From DASYDU01 sp050248495 (GTDB lineage: Bacteria > Planctomycetota > Planctomycetia > Pirellulales > Lacipirellulaceae), in NCBI GenBank assembly GCA_050248495.1, contig JBFWSG010000003.1:124001-188000 (forward strand): DNA of 64,000 bases, given 5' to 3'. How positions within the stretch are numbered: position 1 is the first letter of the stretch; the number at the start of each line of letters is the position of its first letter. Of the stretch, positions 9,526 through 16,683 are shown piece by piece. Under the pieces are notes generated by a model, which made no database searches, had not been told where the DNA came from, and saw nothing but the letters and a program-made list of their open reading frames with translations. The translations under genes and the position numbers were made by a program.

Positions 9526-11185
9526 GCCAAATTCGACGACGGTTCCGGCGACGACTTCCAATCGGTTGCCGCAGCCGAACTACCTCGACGCTGGCTACAC
9601 GGTTAGCTCTTGGCTGTTAACGACCGACCACAAACGTATCGGCATCATGTATCTGTTGTCGATTACGTTCTTTTTCGTGATCGGCGGCCTGGCGGCGACC
9701 GTCGTGCGGCTGGACCTGATGACGCCCCAAGCCGACTTGGTGGGCACTGAAACGTACAACAAGCTGTTTACGGCTCACGGCGTGATCATGGTCTTTTTCT
9801 TTCTGGTCCCGTCGATTCCCAACGTGTTGGGCAATTTCCTTGTTCCGCTAATGATCGGCGCGCGCGATCTTGCTTTTCCCAAGTTGAATCTCCTGAGTTG
9901 GTACATCTACATGCTCGGGGGGACATTCACGCTCTATGCCCTCCTAGCGGGCGGCGTCGACACAGGCTGGACGTTCTACACGCCCTATAGCAGCACTTAC
10001 AGCAACACGTACGTGATGGCCACGGCCGTGGGGATTTTCATCACCGGCTTCTCATCCATCCTCACCGGCTTGAACTTCATTGTCACGATCCATAAGATGC
10101 GTGCCCCGGGGCTGACCTGGTATCGCTTGCCGTTGTTTATTTGGTCGATTTACGCCACGAGCATCATCTTTGTGCTGGGTACGCCCGTATTGGCGATCTC
10201 ACTATTGCTGGTGGCGATGGAGCGAATGTTGGGGATCGGCATTTTCGACCCCAAATTGGGCGGTGACCCGATCCTGTTTCAACACCTGTTCTGGTTCTAT
10301 TCGCATCCGGCCGTTTACATCATGATTCTTCCCAGCATGGGCGTGGTCAGCGAGATCATTCCCTGCTTTTGTCGCAAGCGAATCTTCGGATATGCCTTTA
10401 TCGGATTTTCGAGCTTCGCCATTGCCGTTTTCAGCTTCCTGGTGTGGGGGCACCATTTGTTTGTCAGCGGCCAGTCGGTCTACGGCGGCATGATCTTTTC
10501 ATTGCTGAGCTACCTGGTGGCGATCCCTTCGGCGATCAAAGTCTTCAATTGGACCGCGACGCTCCACAAGGGCTCCATCACTTTCGATACTCCCATGCTC
10601 TATGCTCTGGGGTTCGTCGGCCTATTTACCATGGGCGGGCTGACGGGACTATTTGTCGCGGCCCTGGCCTTCGACGTTCACGTCCACGACACCTATTTTA
10701 TTGTCGCCCACTTCCACTACATCATGGTGGGCGGCGCAGTGATGGGATACCTGGGCGGAATCCATTTCTGGTGGCCCAAAATGACCGGGCGACTCTACCC
10801 AGAGGGCTGGGCGCGATTCTCGGCGATCTTGATCTTCGTGGGATTCAACCTGACGTTTTTTCCGCAATATATACTCGGCTATCTCGGCATGCCGCGACGC
10901 TACCACGTGTATCCTGACGAGTTTCAGGTCCTCAATGTGATGTCGTCCGCCGGCGCTTCGATCTTGGGACTCGGCTATTTGTTCCCCCTCACCTATCTCT
11001 TTTGGTCGCTGTATTACGGCAAGATCGCCGGGCCCAATCCCTGGCGGGCTGCCGGCCTGGAATGGCAAACGTCGTCGCCGCCGCCGACCGAGAATTTTTT
11101 CGAAACGCCAGTTGTCGTGGATGAGGCTTACGACTACCCGCAAATCGACGGCTTGGTTGCGGCGGCGAGCGAATCGCCGATTTGA
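9509..11185 (+). CDS. coxA: Cytochrome c oxidase subunit I, A2-type haem-copper oxidase
   Basis: This is the catalytic 12-helix subunit holding haem a, haem a3 and CuB. The helix VI motif reads YSHPAVY rather than GHPEVY. The loss of the Glu and the YS pair are the signature of the A2 subfamily. HDTYFIVAHFHY supplies haem a3 and haem a ligands. The frame is open from a GTG at 9488 inside coxB. I prefer the ATG at 9509, but neither has a strong ribosome-binding site. The product is about 558 residues, a normal size. With the fused cytochrome c in subunit II, it forms the terminal oxidase fed by alternative complex III. Confidence 0.95.
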   Translation: MNQLDEPNSTTVPATTSNRLPQPNYLDAGYTVSSWLLTTDHKRIGIMYLLSITFFFVIGGLAATVVRLDLMTPQADLVGTETYNKLFTAHGVIMVFFFLVPSIPNVLGNFLVPLMIGARDLAFPKLNLLSWYIYMLGGTFTLYALLAGGVDTGWTFYTPYSSTYSNTYVMATAVGIFITGFSSILTGLNFIVTIHKMRAPGLTWYRLPLFIWSIYATSIIFVLGTPVLAISLLLVAMERMLGIGIFDPKLGGDPILFQHLFWFYSHPAVYIMILPSMGVVSEIIPCFCRKRIFGYAFIGFSSFAIAVFSFLVWGHHLFVSGQSVYGGMIFSLLSYLVAIPSAIKVFNWTATLHKGSITFDTPMLYALGFVGLFTMGGLTGLFVAALAFDVHVHDTYFIVAHFHYIMVGGAVMGYLGGIHFWWPKMTGRLYPEGWARFSAILIFVGFNLTFFPQYILGYLGMPRRYHVYPDEFQVLNVMSSAGASILGLGYLFPLTYLFWSLYYGKIAGPNPWRAAGLEWQTSSPPPTENFFETPVVVDEAYDYPQIDGLVAAASESPI

Positions 11186-11209
11186 AACCACTCATTGCGA
11201 GACGTTCTC

Positions 11210-11881
11210 ATGCCCGACGCTCCAACACAAGCATCGTCGAGTCCGCTGGCACACCAGTTCGACGACCTTCAGCAACAACATCATTCCGACGAACTGGGCA
11301 TGTGGCTCTTTCTCGCCACGGAGATCATGTTCTTCGGCGGCATGTTCCTGGCTTATACGATCTATCGCACGCAAGACGAGGCAGCCTTCGCCGCCGCCAG
11401 CCACCAGCTCGATCTCATACTGGGCACCGTCAACACGGCCGTGCTCCTGTGCAGCAGTCTGACGATGGCACTGGCTGTCGCAGCGGCCGAATCCGTCCAA
11501 CGGCGCAAATGCCTGATCTTCCTCGCGGTCACGATGATTCTCGGCAGCGTTTTTCTGGGGATCAAAGCCGTCGAGTATTACCACAAGTACGAGCACGGCC
11601 TGATGCCGATCTTTGGGCTACAGTTCGATTGGCACGGACCATCGCCAGGTCCCGCCAAGATGTTTTTCAACCTCTACTTCCTCATGACCGGCGTTCACGC
11701 TGTGCACATGATGATCGGGCTGGGCTTGCTCTTGTTTTTGTTCATGCAGGCGAGCCGCGGCGGACTGTTGGGCGATCATGCCGCACCGGTCCACCTGACA
11801 GGACTCTATTGGCACTTCGTCGACAATGTCTGGGTATTCCTGTTTCCATTGCTATACTTAATCGGAGCTCACCAAAGATGA
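11210..11881 (+). CDS. coxC: Cytochrome c oxidase subunit III
   Basis: This 223-residue protein with five hydrophobic helices is a short COX3 typical of caa3 oxidases. The motif HHSDELGMWLFLATEIMFF is the family N-terminal signature, and GVHAVHMMIGL marks the later helix pair. A TTG at 11195 would add five residues, but the ATG at 11210 fits the usual N-terminus better. Subunit III stabilises the core and helps proton uptake. Its stop overlaps the ATG of the subunit IV gene. Confidence 0.93.
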   Translation: MPDAPTQASSSPLAHQFDDLQQQHHSDELGMWLFLATEIMFFGGMFLAYTIYRTQDEAAFAAASHQLDLILGTVNTAVLLCSSLTMALAVAAAESVQRRKCLIFLAVTMILGSVFLGIKAVEYYHKYEHGLMPIFGLQFDWHGPSPGPAKMFFNLYFLMTGVHAVHMMIGLGLLLFLFMQASRGGLLGDHAAPVHLTGLYWHFVDNVWVFLFPLLYLIGAHQR

Positions 11882-12177
11882 CCCATTCTCGTCAAGGAGT
11901 TGCGGTGTTTTTCGTGGCGTTCTTCGCCCTGATGGCGCTGCTGGCACTGACAGTTGAGGCGGCGCGACACGATTTGGGCCGTTGGAATTTCGCGGTCTCC
12001 ACCCTGATCGCCGCGATTAAGGCCATCTTGATTGTATTCTGCTTCATGCAGATCCGTCGCAGCGATCAGATCACAAAGCTGGTGGTTTGCGCCGGTTTTT
12101 TTTGGCTGGCCATCCTGTTTACGCTTTCGCTGGCCGATTATTGGACTCGCACTTGGCCATTGATTCCAGGCGGTTGA
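11878..12177 (+). CDS. coxD: Cytochrome c oxidase subunit IV (prokaryotic COX4 family)
   Basis: The 99-residue protein has three transmembrane helices (about residues 8-27, 37-58 and 68-88), the pattern of the prokaryotic COX4 family found as the last subunit of caa3 oxidases. The ATG overlaps the coxC stop. The sequence AIKAILIVFCFMQIRRS is characteristic of the family. It ends the respiratory operon, because the next gene is 37 bases on with its own ribosome-binding site and a different functional theme. Confidence 0.88.
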   Translation: MTHSRQGVAVFFVAFFALMALLALTVEAARHDLGRWNFAVSTLIAAIKAILIVFCFMQIRRSDQITKLVVCAGFFWLAILFTLSLADYWTRTWPLIPGG

Positions 12178-12214
12178 GCTGCGTGACAGTTGAATATTTC
12201 ATAGGACGCGGAAC

Positions 12215-12433
12215 ATGACTACGCGGTCGATTATGGACAACGTCGAATTGGACAGCAGCGTTCCCGATTGGTTGATCGAGCATCCACGATTGTTGCCGTT
12301 GTTCCAGGAACTGGGCATTGACTATACCTGCGGTGGCAAGTCGTTGGAGGCTGCTTGTCGTGAGAGAGGACTCGGTCCTTTCGACGTTCTGAGGCGCTGC
12401 AATGCCTATATCGATGGCCGCGCTGACGCTTAA
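12215..12433 (+). CDS. Stand-alone DUF542 / ScdA_N domain protein
   Basis: The 72-residue product matches the N-terminal domain of RIC/YtfE di-iron proteins that repair iron-sulfur clusters damaged by nitric oxide. The characteristic core is PRLLPLFQELGIDYTCGGK, with the conserved Cys-Gly-Gly. The haemerythrin-like di-iron domain that normally follows is absent. A stop closes the frame and the flavohaemoglobin gene begins 40 bases on, in opposite orientation. AGGACG lies about seven bases before the ATG. Its position beside hmp and an Rrf2 regulator supports a role in the nitric-oxide or nitrosative response. The single domain may act as a small iron- or thiol-binding protein. Confidence 0.8.
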   Translation: MTTRSIMDNVELDSSVPDWLIEHPRLLPLFQELGIDYTCGGKSLEAACRERGLGPFDVLRRCNAYIDGRADA

Positions 12434-12474
12434 TTATCCAGGCACTTGACCGGCCCGATATGCAGTGCCGCTCT

Positions 12475-13707
12475 TCAACGGACCGCTGCAATATCTTGAC
12501 GGGGTCCAAAGAACTCAAAGTGAATTCTCGAATCGTCGACGCCCCATTCCTTGAGTGCACGATAGACCCCGACCATGAAGGGCTTAGGACCGCAGAAATA
12601 GAAGTCCGCATTCTCATTGGGCAACCAACTGCGAAGAAAATCGCCGTCAATCAGCCCTACACTATCGCAACGGTTCATTGCTAAATCGTCCGCATGTGGC
12701 GCGTCATAGCGAAAGTGTGTCCGAAAATGCGGCTGCTCCGCAGCGGTCTGGCGAACTTCATCGGCTAGCGCGTGCGTGCGACTGTTGCGCGCTGCGTGAA
12801 TAAAGTCGACCTGGACCTTCGCGGAGTGATGCGCCAAACTCTTGAACATCGACATAATCGGCGTAATGCCAATGCCACCAGATAACAGGACAATCCTTCG
12901 ATTTACCAACTGCGCTGGATCAATCGTGAACTCTCCGCAAGGCGGGCCGATTTCCAGAATGTCTCCCGGCACGACGTGGTCATGAAGGTAATTGGATATC
13001 AAGCCGGCCGGCGATCCCGACTCGGGGCTTAATTCGCGTTTCACGCTAATGCGATAATGATTGACGCCAGGACGGTCCGAGAGACTGTAGTTGCGCGGTG
13101 ACGTAGGCGTAGTCGGGTGCGCGACGTTTACCGTGATATACTGCCCAGGCTTAAAGGGCGGCAGGTCGCCATCGTCTTGCGGTTTAAGGTAAAACGATGA
13201 AACGATTTCATTCTCGAACACCTTGCGATCAACAATGAATCGACGATATCCATTCCATCCGCCGGGCACCTTGGCCTGTTCCGCGTAAATTGCTTCCTCG
13301 CGGCCGATAAATACTTGCGCAAGGAAATCGTAGGCTTCGCCCCAAGCCTTGATCACTTCTTCGGTGGCAGCTTCAGCCAGCACGTCGCCAATGGCGGCTA
13401 GCAAATGTTTGCCCACGATCGGATAGTGTTCCGGGCGAATCCCGAGCGAGCAGTGCTTCTGGGCTATCAACTCAACTGCAGGTCCAAGGGTATCCAAATC
13501 GTCGATATTGGAAGCGTAGGCGCAGATCGCACCTGCCAGTGCCCGCTGTTGACCGCCAGAGTACTGATGGGCTTGGTTGAAGTATGCTTGCACCTCCGGA
13601 TTGCCGTTAAACATCAGCGCGTAGAATCGACGCGTGATTTGTTCTGCGTGAAGCGCAACTGCCGGGGCAGTCCGTTTTACAATCTCGATCGTGCGATCAC
13701 TTAGCAT
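12475..13707 (-). CDS. hmp: Flavohaemoglobin / nitric oxide dioxygenase Hmp
   Basis: The start is placed at 13707, where GAGAGG precedes the ATG. The frame is open for another 62 codons upstream, but those residues do not belong to the family. The 410-residue protein has a globin domain (about residues 1-140, proximal His in RPEHYPIVG), an FAD domain with RNYSLSD, and an NAD domain ending in the family phrase FEFFGP. Hmp oxidises nitric oxide to nitrate using O2 and NADH in the cytoplasm. It is divergent from the Rrf2 regulator, with about 240 bases between their starts. Confidence 0.95.
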   Translation of the reverse strand: MLSDRTIEIVKRTAPAVALHAEQITRRFYALMFNGNPEVQAYFNQAHQYSGGQQRALAGAICAYASNIDDLDTLGPAVELIAQKHCSLGIRPEHYPIVGKHLLAAIGDVLAEAATEEVIKAWGEAYDFLAQVFIGREEAIYAEQAKVPGGWNGYRRFIVDRKVFENEIVSSFYLKPQDDGDLPPFKPGQYITVNVAHPTTPTSPRNYSLSDRPGVNHYRISVKRELSPESGSPAGLISNYLHDHVVPGDILEIGPPCGEFTIDPAQLVNRRIVLLSGGIGITPIMSMFKSLAHHSAKVQVDFIHAARNSRTHALADEVRQTAAEQPHFRTHFRYDAPHADDLAMNRCDSVGLIDGDFLRSWLPNENADFYFCGPKPFMVGVYRALKEWGVDDSRIHFEFFGPRQDIAAVR

Positions 13708-13898
13708 GATATCCTCTCGCCTTGCCAAACGAATGATTGGTGTCGAGGCGTCGATAAATTGATCTGAAAATTGTTCCAATGGCGCAATTAACCTGTCAGC
13801 ATTCGCCAACCGAGCGAAATTTCGATTGATCTTGGTCGATCTCGCGCAAAGAAACTCGGCTGATTCCTCCTGATGGTTGGCAAATATAGCCATTGCAA

Positions 13899-13918
13899 TC
13901 TACATGTCAAGGTGTAGA
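13899..13918. promoter_or_regulatory. Candidate Rrf2 operator: perfect inverted repeat in the hmp-rrf2 intergenic region
   Basis: TCTACA and TGTAGA form a perfect 6-base inverted repeat separated by eight bases, and the inner ACATGT...GGTGT adds partial symmetry. It lies 31 bases before the GTG start of the Rrf2 gene and about 190 bases upstream of hmp, where an autoregulatory site would be expected. Rrf2 proteins of the NsrR kind bind imperfect palindromes of comparable length. The assignment is an inference from symmetry and position, because no consensus for planctomycete regulators is available to me. Confidence 0.45.
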
Positions 13919-13948
13919 ATAAATCGCAGGCCTAAAAGGAGTCGATCC

Positions 13949-14374
13949 GTGTTGTCAAAGACTGCTGAGTACGCCTTGCGCGCCGTTGTTTGGTTGGCAC
14001 GCGAGCCCGACGAGTCCGCTTCCGCCGATCATCTGGCGGAGCATACTCAAGTACCGCGCCGCTACCTGCACAAAGTGCTGCAAGATCTAGGGGCGGCGAA
14101 ATTGATTCGCTCGCAGCCGGGACCTGGTGGCGGCTACTCTCTCGCGCGTTCTCCAGAACAGATTTCAATCCTCGACGTTGTCAACGCGGTGGCACCGCTG
14201 GAGCGCATTCGCCACTGCCCTCTCGGCCTGCCGTCGCACACGCGGCTCTGCCCACTCCACCGAGAGCTCGACAAGGCTTACGCTGCCACTGAGCAAGCTT
14301 TTGCCCGCGTTGTCATAGCTCAATTGCTGCGCTCGACAAGTTCAATCGTCCCGTTATGTGAGGTGAATCGATGA
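13949..14374 (+). CDS. Rrf2-family transcriptional regulator, NsrR/IscR-like
   Basis: The start is the GTG at 13949, preceded by AAAGGAG at seven bases. The longer open frame upstream is not conserved-looking. The 141-residue product has a winged-helix domain (LSKTAEYALRAVVWLA, then VPRRYLHKVLQDL) and the GPGGGYSLAR wing motif of Rrf2 proteins. Two Cys, at 90 and 101, match the outer positions of the three iron-sulfur ligands of NsrR-type sensors. The middle position holds Ser/His instead, and a further Cys lies at the extreme C-terminus. Position beside hmp suggests NO or redox sensing. The four downstream bases overlap the methyltransferase gene. Confidence 0.88.
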   Translation: MLSKTAEYALRAVVWLAREPDESASADHLAEHTQVPRRYLHKVLQDLGAAKLIRSQPGPGGGYSLARSPEQISILDVVNAVAPLERIRHCPLGLPSHTRLCPLHRELDKAYAATEQAFARVVIAQLLRSTSSIVPLCEVNR

Positions 14375-15183
14375 TCGCCCAACCACTGCCATGCCAAAAG
14401 ACTCACGTCGAAAAGATGCCGGGCCACTGGTTGCTTGCGCGTATGGGCAAGCGCGTGTTGCGGCCAGGCGGACTGGAACTCACGCACGATCTTCTGGAAG
14501 AGCTGGCCATCTCTTCAGCGGATGACGTCGTCGAGTTCGCCCCAGGTTTGGGCATTACGGCACACCTCGCGCTTGCATGCCATCCGTGTTCTTATACGGC
14601 CATCGAACGCGATCGCAACGCGGCGGCGGTGGTCGAAGCGCACTTGCAGGAGCCGCACCAGCGCTGCGTACTCGGCACCGCCGAAGCAACCGGTCTGGCC
14701 GACTCTTCGGCAAGTGTTGTTTATGGCGAAGCGATGCTGTCGATGCAACCGCCAGGTAGCAAGGCGAGAATCGTCGACGAAGCCGCACGGCTGCTAAAGC
14801 CTGGCGGCCGCTATGGCATTCACGAGTTATGTCTCGTGCCCGACGATGTTGACGAATCGATTCGCGAGTCGATTCAACAGGACCTGTCGGACGAAATCCA
14901 CGTCGGGGTCCGCCCGCTAACTGTGCGGGAATGGAGAGAAATGCTCACTCAGGCGGGCCTCGAGGTCGACTTCGAACGCACGGCGCCAATGCACCTGCTC
15001 GAACCGGCGCGGCTCGTGAGGGACGAAGGACTGCTGAGGACCATACGATTCGTATGGAACGTCGCGCGGCACGCTGAAGCCCGCCGTCGCGTACTCAAGA
15101 TGCGCCGAGTGTTCCGCAAATACTCTCGCCAATTGGCTGCTATTGCATTGGTGGCTACCAAACCGCTGGAGATCCCATCATGA
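14371..15183 (+). CDS. Class I SAM-dependent methyltransferase
   Basis: The 270-residue protein has a Rossmann methyltransferase core. VVEFAPGLGITAHLAL is motif I, YTAIERDR is motif II with the acidic ribose-binding residue, and LKPGGRYGIHEL is the post-motif III strand. The fold resembles UbiE/Coq5-like small-molecule methyltransferases, but the substrate cannot be read from the sequence. The ATG overlaps the stop of the Rrf2 gene, and the cupin gene overlaps its own stop. The three therefore form one co-translated unit, and both downstream products may be under Rrf2 control. Confidence 0.85.
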   Translation: MIAQPLPCQKTHVEKMPGHWLLARMGKRVLRPGGLELTHDLLEELAISSADDVVEFAPGLGITAHLALACHPCSYTAIERDRNAAAVVEAHLQEPHQRCVLGTAEATGLADSSASVVYGEAMLSMQPPGSKARIVDEAARLLKPGGRYGIHELCLVPDDVDESIRESIQQDLSDEIHVGVRPLTVREWREMLTQAGLEVDFERTAPMHLLEPARLVRDEGLLRTIRFVWNVARHAEARRRVLKMRRVFRKYSRQLAAIALVATKPLEIPS

Positions 15184-15509
15184 CCTCCGTCTACACGCTG
15201 CATTCGGACCTGGATCGCCCACTCGACATGCCTGCCGACGGCACGATGAGCCGCACGCTTCATCAAGACGAACGGGCAAAGGTCGTGCTGTTTAATCTCT
15301 GCGCTGGCCAGGAACTTTCAGAGCACACGGCATCGACGCCCGCGATCATGCACTTTCTCGCGGGCGAGGCAGAGGTAACGCTCGGGCCCGATGCTGTCGC
15401 CGCGAACGCCGGCACCTGGATTCACATGCCGCCGCAGATGCCACACAGCATCCGCGCGAGGACGCCGGTGGTGATGTTGCTCACGTTGTTGAAGACCACC
15501 GCCACTTGA
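15180..15509 (+). CDS. Small cupin-domain protein
   Basis: The 109-residue protein is a single cupin barrel. The first motif has His residues in SEHTASTPAIMHFLAGEAEV, and the second has GTWIHMPPQMPHSI, so a metal site is plausible. It is co-translated with the methyltransferase by an ATGA overlap. Small cupins of this type often occur with Rrf2 regulators and NO or redox genes. No enzymatic activity can be assigned. Confidence 0.82.
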   Translation: MTSVYTLHSDLDRPLDMPADGTMSRTLHQDERAKVVLFNLCAGQELSEHTASTPAIMHFLAGEAEVTLGPDAVAANAGTWIHMPPQMPHSIRARTPVVMLLTLLKTTAT

Positions 15510-15566
15510 ACCGAGGGCCACCGCGGGTTACGTTGGGGTTCACTTTTCTTTTCGCGAGGCGGATGG

Positions 15567-16667
15567 ATGCGACGCGAAGCGGTTATAGCGACGATTGCTG
15601 GAACGACCGCCACGGCGATTTTGGCTGCCCTGATCGTCGTCGGATCGCGCCGTCTGTCGCATTTTGACGCTGCCCTCATCGGTTACACGTTTGCGACTTT
15701 ATTCGCCGCGTTCGGCATCACGTATCGCTACGCGATATGGCTGCAACGGCCGCCGACCTGGCTGTATTGGAAGCGTGGTTGGCAATTGTTTCTCGACCCG
15801 CGTCACATGCCGCGCAATCTGGTTGTCTGGCTGGGGCGGCTCGGGAATGCCTTCGTGCTCAATCGCTTCATTTGGCGGCGGAGCATGACGCGGGGGGCGG
15901 CGCATTGGCTGATCATGTGGGGTTGTCTGATAGCCGCGGCCATTACGTTTCCACTAGTCTTTGGTTGGATTCATTTTGCACTCGTCGCCGCTGACCAGGA
16001 ACGCTACCGAGTCGTCGTCTTCGGATTCGAGACTTTCAGCTTCCGCATCGAGTCGTTTATCGGAATGCTGATTTTTCACGGGTTAGTTTGGTCTTCACTA
16101 CTAGTGATCGCGGGCGTGATGCTGGCGATGCACCGCCGAATGCGTGAACGCGACGCCGCGGCCATGCAGCAGTTCGGCGAAGACATCATGCCGCTAGTGC
16201 TGTTGTTTGCCATCAGCGTGACGGGGCTGATGCTGGTGGTCAGCTACGAATGGATGCACGGGTACGCCTACGAGTTCCTCGCCATTTTGCATGCCGCGAT
16301 TGTCATCGTGACGCTAGTCTGGCTGCCGTTCGGTAAGTTCTTTCACATTTTTCAGCGGCCCGCACAGCTCGGCGTGTCGTTTTACAAAGATGCCGGCATC
16401 CGCGGCGAACAGGCTCACTGTGCGCGATGCGGGCAGGCATACGCTTCGAAGATGCACATTGACGATTTGATCGAAGTGGAGCGCCAGCTCGGCTGCCGCT
16501 ACGAAACACACGGCGCGCCGCTGGACCACTATCAGCGAGTCTGTCCTCGTTGCCGGCGGTTGTTGCCGGCCTTGGCTCAAGGTCGATTGTGGCGAGCGAG
16601 CGAGGTTGCGGCCAAAGCCAGCTCCGGCGCGGCGTGGAGTTCGATCGAGTCACCGGCAAGGCAATAG
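15567..16667 (+). CDS. NarI-like membrane cytochrome b with C-terminal Cys-rich domain
   Basis: This 366-residue protein has six hydrophobic helices. The last one, LHAAIVIVTL followed by WLPFGKFFHIF, matches the C-terminal helix of NarI-type cytochrome b subunits. His at about 113, 171, 242 and 260 are candidate haem b ligands. The protein would therefore exchange electrons with quinone and pass them to the soluble subunits encoded next. Unlike NarI, it continues for 90 residues with CARC (285-288), Cys310 and CPRC (326-329), a zinc-ribbon or rubredoxin-like pattern. The ATG has GAGGCGGAT just upstream. The molybdopterin gene starts 17 bases later. Confidence 0.75.
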   Translation: MRREAVIATIAGTTATAILAALIVVGSRRLSHFDAALIGYTFATLFAAFGITYRYAIWLQRPPTWLYWKRGWQLFLDPRHMPRNLVVWLGRLGNAFVLNRFIWRRSMTRGAAHWLIMWGCLIAAAITFPLVFGWIHFALVAADQERYRVVVFGFETFSFRIESFIGMLIFHGLVWSSLLVIAGVMLAMHRRMRERDAAAMQQFGEDIMPLVLLFAISVTGLMLVVSYEWMHGYAYEFLAILHAAIVIVTLVWLPFGKFFHIFQRPAQLGVSFYKDAGIRGEQAHCARCGQAYASKMHIDDLIEVERQLGCRYETHGAPLDHYQRVCPRCRRLLPALAQGRLWRASEVAAKASSGAAWSSIESPARQ

Positions 16668-16683
16668 GCAAAGCGCCCGCACC

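Noticed and set aside
13708..13893. N-terminal extension of the flavohaemoglobin frame
   Set aside because: The added residues do not match Hmp, and GAGAGG before the ATG at 13707 supports the shorter protein.
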